Source: Leptotrichia sp. HSP-342 (GTDB lineage Bacteria; Fusobacteriota; Fusobacteriia; Fusobacteriales; Leptotrichiaceae). Taken from it: a stretch of DNA of 64,000 nucleotides. The first letter of the stretch is position 1, and every line of letters begins with the position of its first letter. A model generated the notes under the pieces. The model was not told the DNA's origin. It worked only from the letters and a program-made list of their open reading frames with translations, and did no database searches. The stretch lies in the NCBI RefSeq assembly GCF_041199995.1, contig NZ_CP165646.1:2046001-2110000 (forward strand). Direction: 5' to 3'. The position numbers and the translations under genes are program-made. Positions 27,838 through 37,500 of this stretch are shown one piece after another.

Positions 27838-28155
27838 ATGAGTAAAATCATTAATTATGCTGGTGAAAACTTTGATAATGAAACAATTTCTCAAACTGGG
27901 CTTACACTTGTTGATTTTTATGCTATCTGGTGTGGACCTTGTCAAATGCTTGAAAAAGTTCTTACTGAAGTAGCTGATAGTTCAGAGTGTAAGATTGTAA
28001 GAGTTGACATTGACGATTATCCTGAGTTTGGAGCTAAATTTAAGATAAGAGGACTTCCTATGCTTATACTTTTTAAAAATGGAAAAATTCTAGAAACTTT
28101 AAACGGATTTCAAACTTTTGATGAAATTATGGGAAAAATTAATTTACATAATTAA
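27838..28155 (+). CDS. Thioredoxin-family protein
   Basis: A 105-residue single-domain thioredoxin with active site YAIWCGPCQML and a cis-proline in RGLPMLILFKNG. It diverges from TrxA at 18241, lacks the TrxA Asp-Phe-Trp-Ala context (DFYAIW instead), and is not linked to a reductase gene. It may reduce a special set of targets or act as a reserve thioredoxin. GAGGTG precedes the ATG. galE follows 64 bases later with its own ribosome site. Confidence 0.92.
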   Translation: MSKIINYAGENFDNETISQTGLTLVDFYAIWCGPCQMLEKVLTEVADSSECKIVRVDIDDYPEFGAKFKIRGLPMLILFKNGKILETLNGFQTFDEIMGKINLHN

Positions 28156-28219
28156 TTTAATAATTTTAAAATTTGTTTAAATATGGAAATAAAAAATTTT
28201 AGGAGGAAGTGATATTTTT

Positions 28220-29245
28220 ATGAAAACAATTTTGGTTCCAGGAGGAGCTGGATATATAGGTTCTCACACAGTTTTAGATTTAATAAAGAAAGGATTTAAT
28301 CCAATAATAGTAGATGATTTTAGCAACTCAAACAAAAAAGTTATTACAATTTTAGAAGACCTTTCTGGAACAAAAATATCTTTTTATGAACTCGATGTGA
28401 AAAATAAAGAAGGTTTACGAAAAATATTCAGTGAAAATAAAATTGATGCTGTAATTAATTTTGCTGGATTCAAGGCTGTTGGAGAATCTGTGGAAAAACC
28501 ACTTATGTACTATGAAAATAATTTATTTGGTATGATTACTTTGCTTGAAATGATGAAAGAATTTAATGTAAAAAATATTGTATTCAGTTCTTCGGCTACG
28601 GTTTACGGAATTTCTGATAAAGTTCCTTTCGTGGAAACAGATCCAATGGGAGAAGTTACAAATCCTTATGGACGTACAAAAGTAATTATCGAGAATATTT
28701 TAATGGATTTAGCAAAATCTGATAAGACTTGGAACATTATTGCACTTAGATATTTTAATCCATTAGGGGCTCACGAAAGCGGAAGAATTGGAGAAGACCC
28801 AAATGGAATTCCAAATAATCTTTCCCCTTATATAACTCAAGTTGCAGTTGGAAAATTGGAAAAATTACATATTTTTGGAAATGATTACAACACTACTGAC
28901 GGAACTTGTATAAGAGATTTCATTCATGTAAACGATTTGGCAGCAGGACATTCAGCAGCATTAAATTATTTATTTAATAACAAAAATCTTGGTTTTGAGG
29001 CGATAAATTTAGGAAGTGAAAAAGGGTATAGCGTCCTTGAAATCTTACATAATTTTGAAAAAGCTGTTGGAAAAGAAATTCCTTATATAATTGATGCACG
29101 GAGAGCAGGAGATATTGCTGTTTGTTATGCTGATGCCTCAAAAGCCAAAAAATTATTAAACTGGGAAGCAAAATACACTATCGAAGATATGTGTAGAGAT
29201 TCTTGGAACTGGCAGAAAAAAAATCCAAATGGATTTAAGAATTAA
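28220..29245 (+). CDS. galE: UDP-glucose 4-epimerase
   Basis: Cytoplasmic NAD-dependent short-chain dehydrogenase-type epimerase, 341 residues, interconverting UDP-glucose and UDP-galactose for surface glycans. It shows the NAD motif GGAGYIGSHT (about 7-16), the catalytic Ser/Thr segment FSSSATVYGIS, the YxxxK pair in NPYGRTKVII, and the C-terminal RRAGDIAVCYADASKA typical of GalE. AGGAGG precedes the ATG. Next to it are outer-membrane-type genes, but no other sugar genes. Confidence 0.96.
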   Translation: MKTILVPGGAGYIGSHTVLDLIKKGFNPIIVDDFSNSNKKVITILEDLSGTKISFYELDVKNKEGLRKIFSENKIDAVINFAGFKAVGESVEKPLMYYENNLFGMITLLEMMKEFNVKNIVFSSSATVYGISDKVPFVETDPMGEVTNPYGRTKVIIENILMDLAKSDKTWNIIALRYFNPLGAHESGRIGEDPNGIPNNLSPYITQVAVGKLEKLHIFGNDYNTTDGTCIRDFIHVNDLAAGHSAALNYLFNNKNLGFEAINLGSEKGYSVLEILHNFEKAVGKEIPYIIDARRAGDIAVCYADASKAKKLLNWEAKYTIEDMCRDSWNWQKKNPNGFKN

Positions 29246-29380
29246 TTTTTTATAAAGGGCTAAAAAATTAAAAAATAATAATTCTAATTTCAAGTTAACT
29301 ATTTTTAAAAGTAAAAAATATAATGATTTACAGTTTTATAACGATAATAAATAAAAAATATTATACAAGGAGGATTTTTT

Positions 29381-29992
29381 ATGAAAAAATTATTTTTAAT
29401 GTTTATGCTATCAACGCCACTTGCAATGGCGACATATGGATATAGATCTGAAATTGTTGTAAGTCCAACTTATGTTACTCAAAGAAAGGAAAATGGCTCT
29501 AAAGTTGGAAAATATGCACTTGGAAGCGGTGTTAAACTTTCAAAAGAAACAATAGCTTCATTTGGTGATGGAAGTGAAGCTGTAGTAGGGGCAGGAATAG
29601 GAGTTTCATATAATTCTTTGAAAGTTAAAGGAAATGGTGTAAAAAGTAATTCAGGAAATTTAGTTTCAATCCCACTTTATTTGATATTTGGAACAGGAAC
29701 AGATAATGGAATATATACAAAACTTTCAGCTGGCTTTGCAGTTAGAAACGGAAGTGTAAAATGGACTGATAATAACGGAGGTTCTGGAAAAATAAAGGCT
29801 AGACCATTAACTGGATATGCTGCTTTCGGTATTGGAGTCAGAAAAGACAGATTTTCAATAGGAGTAAGTGCCAGCACATCAACAAAAGCAAAAAGAACAT
29901 ACTCCAGCCCTACTAAACATTACAGAGATAACATTATATTAAGTGGAGCTTCAATATCACTAGATTTTGGATATGCTCTTAAATACGAATAA
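29381..29992 (+). CDS. Outer-membrane-type secreted protein, tandem copy 1
   Basis: A 203-residue protein with signal peptide KKLFLMFMLSTPLAMA and an alternating-residue, glycine-rich body with predicted amphipathic beta strands that ends in an aromatic-containing strand (SLDFGYALKYE), as in small outer-membrane beta-barrels. Shared family phrases are GAGIGVSYNSLKVKG, SGNLVS.P.Y, TDNGIYTK, GSVKWTDNNGG and YSSPTK.Y. It is first of three adjacent paralogues with near-identical spacers. The function is unknown. Confidence 0.82.
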   Translation: MKKLFLMFMLSTPLAMATYGYRSEIVVSPTYVTQRKENGSKVGKYALGSGVKLSKETIASFGDGSEAVVGAGIGVSYNSLKVKGNGVKSNSGNLVSIPLYLIFGTGTDNGIYTKLSAGFAVRNGSVKWTDNNGGSGKIKARPLTGYAAFGIGVRKDRFSIGVSASTSTKAKRTYSSPTKHYRDNIILSGASISLDFGYALKYE

Positions 29993-30068
29993 TAAAAAAG
30001 TTTTTAATAAAATTACAAAAGTAAAAATTTTCAAAAATTAAATATTTATACAATAAGGAGAATTTAAC
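29993..30068 (+). repeat. Conserved 76-bp spacer, copy 1
   Basis: This spacer and 30672-30747 are both 76 bases long and differ at only a handful of positions; both contain AATTACAAAAGTAAAAATTT and the ATAAGGAGAATTTA ribosome site. The duplication unit was gene plus spacer. Confidence 0.8.
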
Positions 30069-30671
30069 ATGAAAAAATTATTTTTAATGTTTATGTTATT
30101 AACGCCGCTTGCAATAGCAGATGAAAGAGCAGAAATTTTTATAAGTCCTAGTTATGGGAGTTATAGAGGACAGAAAAAAAATGATATTAATCAAGAAGTA
30201 AAAAATGTAATAGGAAGTGGAGTTAAAATTTCATTTGAAAGAAGACAGCCATTTGTTGATGATTCTGGAGCAGGAATTGGAGCAGGGATAGTATACAATG
30301 CTTTAAAAGTCAAAGGAGATGGTATAAATAGCGGTTCAGGAAATTTAGTTTCCGTTCCAATTTATTTGACACTAGGATCAGGATTAGACAATGGAATTTA
30401 TACTAAAGGTTCATTTGGTTTATCACTTTCAAGCGGAAACGTAAAATGGACTGATAAAAACGGTGGTCACGGAGAAATAAAAGCCGCTCCAGTTAGCGGA
30501 TATGGTGCTATTAGTATCGGTGTTCAAAAAAATAGATTCTCAGCTGGAATAAGCGTTGCTTCAACACCAAAACTTAAAAGAAGCTATTCAAGTCCTACTA
30601 AAAACTACAGAGATAAATTTTCAGACGGTCTGATTTCACTAGAATTTGGTTATGCTCCTAGATATGAATAA
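30069..30671 (+). CDS. Outer-membrane-type secreted protein, tandem copy 2
   Basis: A 200-residue paralogue of the proteins at 29381 and 30748, with signal peptide KKLFLMFMLLTPLAIA and the same phrases (VYNALKVKGDG, SGNLVSVPIYL, DNGIYTK, NVKWTDKNGG, YSSPTKNYRDKFSDG, LEFGYAPRYE). Differences concentrate in the segment after the signal (residues 20-60) and in the GAGIGAGI strand region, which could be exposed loops. Predicted outer-membrane barrel; no partner known. Confidence 0.82.
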   Translation: MKKLFLMFMLLTPLAIADERAEIFISPSYGSYRGQKKNDINQEVKNVIGSGVKISFERRQPFVDDSGAGIGAGIVYNALKVKGDGINSGSGNLVSVPIYLTLGSGLDNGIYTKGSFGLSLSSGNVKWTDKNGGHGEIKAAPVSGYGAISIGVQKNRFSAGISVASTPKLKRSYSSPTKNYRDKFSDGLISLEFGYAPRYE

Positions 30672-30747
30672 TAAAAAATTCTTTAATAAAATTACAAAAG
30701 TAAAAATTTTCAAAAATTAAATATTTATGCAATAAGGAGAATTTAGA
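30672..30747 (+). repeat. Conserved 76-bp spacer, copy 2
   Basis: Near-identical to 29993-30068; carries the ribosome site of the third paralogue. No terminator is visible in either spacer, so the three genes are probably one transcript. Confidence 0.8.
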
Positions 30748-31350
30748 ATGAAAAAATTATTTTTAATGTTTATGTTATTAACGCCGCTTGCAATGGCATA
30801 CGGAGAAAGAGAAGAAATTGTTGTAAGCCCTATTTATGGTAAACAAAAAAACAATAATGACAAAAATAGTCCTGTTAAAGGTGTTACAGGAAGTGGAGTT
30901 AAAATTTCATTTGAAGGAAAAGCTGGTATTGATGATAATGCTATAATGGGTTTAGGAATGGGAGTAATGTATAATTCTTTGAAAGTTAAAGGAAAAGATA
31001 TAAATAATAATTCAGGAAATTTGTTTTCAGTTCCAATTTATTTTATGGTGGGAACAGGAACAGACAATGGAATCTATACTAAATTTTCATTTGGTTTATC
31101 AGTTGCAAATGGGAGTGTAAAATGGACTGATAAAAATGGTGGTAGCGGAAAAATAAAAGCTATGCCATTAAATGGATATGGAGCTATTGGTATTGGTGTT
31201 CAAAAAAATAAATTTTCGTTCGGAATAAATGGTATTGTAACACCAAGACTTAAAAGGCAATATTCTAGCCCTACTAAAAGATATAATGATAAATTCTCAG
31301 ATAGTGTAGTTTCGCTAGAATTCGGATATCAACCTAATTATAAAGATTAA
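30748..31350 (+). CDS. Outer-membrane-type secreted protein, tandem copy 3
   Basis: Third paralogue, 200 residues, signal peptide KKLFLMFMLLTPLAMA, with the family phrases MYNSLKVKGKDI, SGNLFSVPIYFM, DNGIYTKFSFG, SVKWTDKNGG, YSSPTKRYNDKFSD and LEFGYQPNYKD. The terminal aromatic strand is one residue longer than in its sisters. The M29 peptidase gene starts 28 bases after it with an independent ribosome site (GAAAGGA), so read-through is likely. Function unknown. Confidence 0.82.
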   Translation: MKKLFLMFMLLTPLAMAYGEREEIVVSPIYGKQKNNNDKNSPVKGVTGSGVKISFEGKAGIDDNAIMGLGMGVMYNSLKVKGKDINNNSGNLFSVPIYFMVGTGTDNGIYTKFSFGLSVANGSVKWTDKNGGSGKIKAMPLNGYGAIGIGVQKNKFSFGINGIVTPRLKRQYSSPTKRYNDKFSDSVVSLEFGYQPNYKD

Positions 31351-31377
31351 AAATTTTAATTTGAAAGGAAAAATTAA

Positions 31378-32613
31378 ATGAACAACTTTGAAGAAAAATT
31401 AAGTAAATATGCAGAAGTAATTGTAAAAATTGGAGCAAATGTACAGAAAGGGCAGAAAGTCTGGGTAAACTGTACAACTGATGCTTTACCGTTAGTCTAT
31501 AAGGTTACAGAATTAGCTTATCAAGTGGGAGCAAGTGATGTTCATGTTAAATTGACAGATGATAAATTATCAAGACTTCATGCTGAATATCAATCAAAAG
31601 AAGTCTATTCACACATTCCACAATGGGCAATTGACGAAAGAAATGATTATCTTGACAATAATGTCGTATTTATCCACATTTTAAGCAGTTCTCCAAATTT
31701 ATTTGCTGGAATTGATGCTGAAAAGCTGGGAGCATTGACAAAAAATGCTGGAGAAGCCTATAAACATTACAGAACATGCATTATGACAGATATAAATTCA
31801 TGGACAATTGCTAGCTATCCTTCAGCAGACTGGGCAAAACTTGTATTCCCAGATGAAGCAAATACTGACATTGCACAGGAAAAACTGCTTGATGCAATAT
31901 TAAAGACTGTAAGAGTTGATAAAACTGATCCGGTTAAGGCTTGGGAAGAACATAGACAAAATTTGACTGAAAAAGCTGAATTTTTAAACAATAAAAACTT
32001 TATAGCACTTCATTATACTTCAAAAGGTACTGACTTGACAGTAGGACTTCCTAAAAATCACATTTGGGTAGCAGCTGGAAGTAAAAATGCGAAAGGGGCG
32101 GATTTCTTGCCAAATATGCCGACAGAAGAAGTATTTACAGCTGGAGATAGAGACCGTGTAGATGGTTATGTTTCAAATAAAAAGCCACTTTCTTATCAAG
32201 GGAATATCATTGATAACTTTAAATTAACTTTTAAAGATGGAAAAGTTGTGGATTTTGAAGCGGAGCAAGGATATGAGATTTTGAAGCAGCTGCTTGATAC
32301 TGATGAAGGTTCGAGAAGAATTGGAGAAGTTGCCCTTGTGCCGAATGATTCCCCTATTTCTAACTCTGGGCTTCTTTATTACCAGACATTATTTGATGAA
32401 AACGCCTCAAACCATCTGGCATTGGGTGCAGCATACCCAACTACTCTAAAAGATGGTACAAAAATGACTGAAGAAGAACTTGAAAAAGCTCACATTAATC
32501 AGTCTATTTCCCACGTTGACTTTATGATTGGTGATGCGGAAATGGATATTGATGGAATTTTGGAAGATGGGACAAGAGTTCCTGTATTTAGAAAAGGGAA
32601 TTGGGCATTTTAA
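31378..32613 (+). CDS. M29-family aminopeptidase
   Basis: Cytoplasmic metallo-aminopeptidase of family M29 (AmpS/PepS/aminopeptidase T type), 411 residues, normal for the family. It shows the N-terminal domain phrase KIGANVQKGQKVWVNCTTDA, the mid-region TKGTDLTVGLP-like KGTDLTVGLPKNHIW, the metal-ligand segments MPTEEVFTAGDRDRVDG and RIGEVALVPNDSPIS, and the C-terminal HVDFMIGDAEMDIDG. It releases N-terminal residues from peptides for amino-acid recovery. It follows the outer-membrane trio closely and is followed by the DeoR-type gene after 144 bases. Confidence 0.94.
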   Translation: MNNFEEKLSKYAEVIVKIGANVQKGQKVWVNCTTDALPLVYKVTELAYQVGASDVHVKLTDDKLSRLHAEYQSKEVYSHIPQWAIDERNDYLDNNVVFIHILSSSPNLFAGIDAEKLGALTKNAGEAYKHYRTCIMTDINSWTIASYPSADWAKLVFPDEANTDIAQEKLLDAILKTVRVDKTDPVKAWEEHRQNLTEKAEFLNNKNFIALHYTSKGTDLTVGLPKNHIWVAAGSKNAKGADFLPNMPTEEVFTAGDRDRVDGYVSNKKPLSYQGNIIDNFKLTFKDGKVVDFEAEQGYEILKQLLDTDEGSRRIGEVALVPNDSPISNSGLLYYQTLFDENASNHLALGAAYPTTLKDGTKMTEEELEKAHINQSISHVDFMIGDAEMDIDGILEDGTRVPVFRKGNWAF

Positions 32614-32694
32614 AAATCATTTAAAATTAATGAAATTAACTGCCTTAAACTATTTATCCAGAATTTTAGGTACGCTTCAACTTTTTATAAAACT

Positions 32695-32723
32695 TTGAAA
32701 TATTAAATGAATTTTGATATAAT
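32695..32723 (+). promoter_or_regulatory. Promoter of the DeoR-family gene
   Basis: TTGAAA (32695-32700), a 17-base spacer and TATAAT (32718-32723), 35 bases before the start codon at 32758. Confidence 0.65.
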
Positions 32724-32757
32724 TTAAGTAATTATAAAAAAGCATTGGAGATTTAGC

Positions 32758-33528
32758 ATGTTTTTAGATGAAAGACTAGAAAAAATACTGGAAATTTTAA
32801 AAAATGAGAAAAAAGTAAAAGTTACTGACTTAGCCAAGAAATTCAATGTTTCAGAAGTTATTATAAGGAAAAATCTGAAAAGATTGGAACAAGAAGGCAA
32901 GCTCAAAAGAACTCATGGAGGAGCAATTCTGCTACAGGAATTAGTTCACACAAGTACCCTTGAGGAAAGAATTATTAATAGAACAACAAATAAGGAAATT
33001 ATTGCCAGAAAAATCATTGACAATATTACAGATGGGGAAACTGTATTTTTTGATATTACAAGTATAAATTACATCGCCGCCGAATATCTTGCAAATTCCT
33101 CAAAGGAAATGACCTTAATAACGAATATGCCCAGCATTACTACTCATTTTAATAAAAATTCAAAAATAGATATTATTATGATTGGTGGGGAGTATAATAA
33201 GGAAATCGGTGGAAATGTGGGGATCGAAGCGATTGATTACATAAAAAAATACAATGTTGACAAATCTTTCATCGGAAGTGCCGGAATCGATCTGGAAGCT
33301 GGAAAAGTAATGAATTTTGAAGCAAACGATGGAAATACAAAAAAAGAAATAATGAATATCTCCAAAAAGATTTTTCTTGCAACTGAATACCGAAAATTAG
33401 GAATTTTGGGAAATTATAAATTTAGTAATTTATCAAATTTTGATGTGTTTATTTGTGAAAAAGACAAAAAAGATTTTTTAGAAAATTACAAAAAATCATT
33501 TAATGAATTTGAAGTAAAAATTTTATAA
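32758..33528 (+). CDS. DeoR-family transcriptional regulator
   Basis: A 256-residue DNA-binding repressor. The N-terminal winged helix (about 1-57) has the DeoR signature: VTDLAKKFNVSEVIIRKNLK, then LKRTHGGA. The rest is the sugar-phosphate-sensing DeoR C-terminal domain (about 75-235) with VFFDITSINYIAAEYL and IGSAGIDLEAG. Such proteins usually control a nearby sugar or nucleoside pathway, but no such operon is adjacent here, so the target is unknown. TTGGAGA lies before the ATG. A bidirectional terminator follows. Confidence 0.9.
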   Translation: MFLDERLEKILEILKNEKKVKVTDLAKKFNVSEVIIRKNLKRLEQEGKLKRTHGGAILLQELVHTSTLEERIINRTTNKEIIARKIIDNITDGETVFFDITSINYIAAEYLANSSKEMTLITNMPSITTHFNKNSKIDIIMIGGEYNKEIGGNVGIEAIDYIKKYNVDKSFIGSAGIDLEAGKVMNFEANDGNTKKEIMNISKKIFLATEYRKLGILGNYKFSNLSNFDVFICEKDKKDFLENYKKSFNEFEVKIL

Positions 33529-33590
33529 TTTATACTAAGCTCCATTGTATCTAGCTTAGAACCTCTATATACTATAAATTTTTATATATT

Positions 33591-33622
33591 AAAAAAGCCA
33601 AACTTGATAATCTGGCTTTTTT
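33591..33622. terminator. Bidirectional terminator between the DeoR gene and cutC
   Basis: AAAAAAGCCA (33591-33600) pairs with TGGCTTTTTT (33613-33622); both strands give a stem followed by T runs, fitting the converging genes. Confidence 0.9.
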
Positions 33623-33630
33623 TAATATTT

Positions 33631-34389
33631 TCAAAATCTTTTCTGCAAATAATCAGTCATTTTTCTTACCAACTTATCATCTGTTTCCAAAATTTCAAAC
33701 TCATCAAATTCTTTTAATCCCATATTTACATTCTGTTTTCTATATTTCATTTTACTTTGCTTAATTTTTTTTGCAGAAAAATGAAAATTAACTGCACCTG
33801 TAAAATCCGCTATTTCCTCAATATTTTCAATATTTAGTCCTGCCCCAACAAGTATTCTCGTTTTTTCATTATTCTTATTTGAAAGATCAACCAGTTCTTT
33901 TAGCAATTTTTTACCTTTTAGGCAATTTTGTGCCTGTCCAGATGTTAATATATTCTGAATTTTTAGTTCCTGCAGCTGATGAAATGCTTTTATTGGATTT
34001 TTACACACATCAAATGCCCTATGAAATGTTATTGGAATATTCTGAGCCTCATCTATAAATTTCTTCATATTATCCACATCAATCTCTCCATCTTTAGTTA
34101 AAACTCCTACAACTATTCCATTAACTCCCGCTTCTCTAAATATTTTTATTTCATTCCTTATAATATTTATATCATAGTCTGAATACAAAAAATCTCCAAA
34201 TCTAGGACGTATTAATACATTTATTGGAATATCTACATTTTTTTTCACTTCTTTAAATAAACTTTTGGTAGGAGTAGTTCCCCCTATTATTAAGTTGCTG
34301 CAAAGTTCTAGTCTTGTTGCTCCACCTCTTTGGGCATTTATCGCTGATTTCACACTGTCTACACATATTTCAAGAGTATATTTTTTCAT
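33631..34389 (-). CDS. cutC: CutC family protein
   Basis: TIM-barrel protein of the CutC family, 252 residues. The N-terminal phrase LEICVDSVKSAINAQRGGA, then RLELCSNLIIGGTTPT, is diagnostic; further on are VLIRPRFGDFLYS, DVDNMKKFIDEAQNIPITFH and ILTSGQAQNCLKG. The name refers to copper tolerance, but later work questions a direct copper role, so biochemical function is open. Start ATG 34389 is chosen because AGGGAG lies nine bases before it; upstream in-frame starts abut that site. It is unrelated in position to the copY-copB genes at 60-62 kb. Confidence 0.92.
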   Translation of the reverse strand: MKKYTLEICVDSVKSAINAQRGGATRLELCSNLIIGGTTPTKSLFKEVKKNVDIPINVLIRPRFGDFLYSDYDINIIRNEIKIFREAGVNGIVVGVLTKDGEIDVDNMKKFIDEAQNIPITFHRAFDVCKNPIKAFHQLQELKIQNILTSGQAQNCLKGKKLLKELVDLSNKNNEKTRILVGAGLNIENIEEIADFTGAVNFHFSAKKIKQSKMKYRKQNVNMGLKEFDEFEILETDDKLVRKMTDYLQKRF

Positions 34390-34476
34390 TTTTTCCATCT
34401 CCCTAAATAAATTTAATAGTTTGACTATTCTGCTCAAATTACAAGTTTTAATTTTAACAGTCCAATATATGAAAAA

Positions 34477-34512
34477 ACATTAGAAAATACAGTTTATCAG
34501 TACTTCTAATGT
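34477..34512 (-). terminator. Terminator after lptD
   Basis: ACATTAGAA (34477-34485) pairs with TTCTAATGT (34504-34512); on the minus strand TTTTTTC follows. Confidence 0.75.
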
Positions 34513-34532
34513 CTATCCCATTATTATATTTT

Positions 34533-37500
34533 TTATAATCCTGCTCCAAATTCAAATCCTTTTCCAGAATATTTAAACTGTGCATTTTTTTCAGGGAATG
34601 GTGTTATTCCAAATTTAAGAGATACTACTGGATAATAGCCTAGCTTTTTGTTATTTGGCTTATCCCATTTCATTCCTGCTCCAATTTCCCATTCGATATT
34701 TTCAAAACGGTGGCTTAAAGTTGCCATTCCCAATGTCAGCTTATTAACTTTCTTAGCATACCACGAACTTTCATAGATTTCAGGATCAGAAGCTTTTTGT
34801 GCTCCATTCTGAACATATTGAAGTTTTCCACCAACCCACCAAGGCTTGTCAGGATCTCTTGAAAACATATATTTTCCTTCAAGTTCATGCTTTCTGAAAT
34901 CAAATGTGCTGTTACGTGTCGGATTATTTCTATATATTCTATCAGGTCTTTCCATTATAAAGGCATATCTGATAAACATTTTTTCCAAATATCCAGCCTC
35001 AATCTTGAAGGATAAGTCATTAACTTTGTCAAATCCTTTCATTCCACTTGGATTAGCCGCATCAGATCCATCTATTTGCATGTCCATTCCAATTTGGAAA
35101 TATTTTTTATGGCTTCTTAAATTCTGTAATTTTGTATTGAAATCATTCAGGCTGAACTTGTTTTGACGATAATTTTCCTCTTCGACATAACTTTTATATG
35201 CTTCCTCTTCTTCTCTGCTAAGAAAAAGTCTGTCGTCGCTATTGACAACTATTTTATCAATTGAAGATTTGTTGGCATTATTAATAGAAAATTCTTGAGT
35301 ATTTGAATTTTTTACTAAGTTTATGTCCTTAATATGATTTTCAGATTCTATAATTTTATTTTCCTTTGTCTTTTCTTTTTTTTCTATATCTACTGCAAAC
35401 TTCGGTTGAGCATTATTTTCATATCTGTACAGAAATCCTATTGTCGTATAGTCATTTCCACGAATATATCTATCATCAATAATATTTACCGGGGTATTAT
35501 TCAAGTCTCTATATATCTTTTTACCAAATCCAAAATTTATCCTAAAATAATGATCTGATTCAAATTTTTTATTCTTCATCTTTGATGTATCATAAACAAA
35601 TCCCAATCTATGATAATTTGTCTTCAATTTTAGTGCAGGATAACCAAAATTTGGATTATCTCCATAAATATCGTTTGCTTTGTTTACGAGATTTGTATAT
35701 TCAAATCCCCATTCATTGTAGTTTATCCCAAATGTTCTTTCCTTCATGGATTCCTTGTAAACTTTCTGATTCCATCCAAGACTTGTGTTATGAGGGAATA
35801 ATTGTTTATTCTTTTCTTCAAAACGATAAAGAAAGTTATCTCCTGCATCTGAAAGATACCCATATTGAATCTCTCTATTAAAATCCCTTATAGCCTTGAA
35901 GTTTTCAAATTCATATTCTTCATTATTAGCAAAATCAAAGCTTACAAATCTTTTATTTGCAATATCAGCCTTGAAGTAATTTCTGACATATCTATTTTTT
36001 AACCAGTTATCCTTAAAATGCCTATCATCTCTCATTGTCAAGTTATAATTAAACGTTACATTTCCTATATGATAATTGAAGTCATTTCTAAGTCCTAATG
36101 CGTTTGTAGGCACTTCTACAACATCAAATCCATTGTATGTTGCACTTCCTGCTGTTGTTTTCTGAAATGTAACAGTCGCATCATTTGTAACTTTTACGTC
36201 ATATTTATTATTTTTCTTTGATGTATTGTCAAAAAATGTTGTAAATAGACGTGTATCCAGCGTAAAGATTCTTATTGAAGGACTTTGTCTTATGATTTCT
36301 CCGCTCGAATCCCTCGCTACCCTGTATCCTGTCTGAGAATCTAGATCCTCCACTTTCCGTCCATTAACAAATTCAGGTACCCCTAAGCTACTATAATCCC
36401 TGTTCTCAAATGCCATATTATATCCAATATATGAATTCTTAAACGGAATATCAATCCTATCATTCCCCACATTAAACTTTTGAAGCCTGTATTTTTCATA
36501 GATAATTTTCTTTGGACGGCGAATTGTTTCATTGTCTTGATAAACTTTGTATATTCTGCTCTCATCAGTAGTTAACGGATTCAAGAATAAAGTGTTGTAA
36601 TTTTCGTTATCTCTAGTATAGTCATACTCGTATTCTTTTTTTCTTATATCAACTTTCTTTACTTGTACCCCAAAATACAAAGTATTTGTCAGATTCTGAT
36701 ATCTTGTTCTTGGCTGATAGCCAAAAAAATCACTTTCTCTGAATGGATAGTAATTTCCAAAAGTTAGTCCCCACTCTTCTCTTTTGTCATACGCGACATT
36801 CTGAACCCAGTGAATCGTTTTATCATCACCACGATCACGCATTCCAAGTAACTCTCCATATTCGTCCTTGTCAGAATCAAAATAATCAAATTTTATTTTC
36901 GGTCCTCTAAAATCAATTTCATAGTTACGTTTTTTTCTATATGAATTTAAATCTCCCACATATCCTGGGTTAATATCCCGAAAATCTTCATTATCAACTG
37001 TTATCGCAACATTATTGTTTCCATTTGTATATTTTATACTTTTATATAAATCAACATCTGTTCTACGCGGATCTAAATTGTCAGCATCCATAATTTGATC
37101 ATTTATTTCGGTCAACGCTTTAAGCGCATGCTTGTCCTGCGTCCAGTAATATTTCGCATTCAATTCCCCATTCTGCCCGAGCTCCTGATTGATATTCAGA
37201 TTCCAGAATCCAATTTGTTTGTACTTATCTACAAATTCAGTATAGTCATCCTTCAGATCGTTTCCATTAACAGCATACATCAAGTTTGTTGTAATATTTT
37301 GATAGTTTAAATCCCATATTCCGTATCCTACGTCATAAAATTTCCTGTCTTCTTTTTCTTTTTTAGGAGTATTTTTTACCTTGTGATTCCATTTAAAATC
37401 CCATTCCTTATGATGATTTCCAATTGGAACAACGAATCTGTTTATAAATATATTTCCTGAATTATTTCCCCAAAAGGCATAGTCGTTTGAAAATTTTATT

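Noticed and set aside
29993..30747. CRISPR array suggested by repeated spacers
   Set aside because: Only two 76-bp repeats, each separated by a full gene; this is gene-plus-spacer duplication and no cas gene is present.
33631..34389. Functional link of cutC with copY-copB as one copper system
   Set aside because: They are 26 kb apart, cutC looks native and has no cop box, and a copper role of CutC is doubtful.
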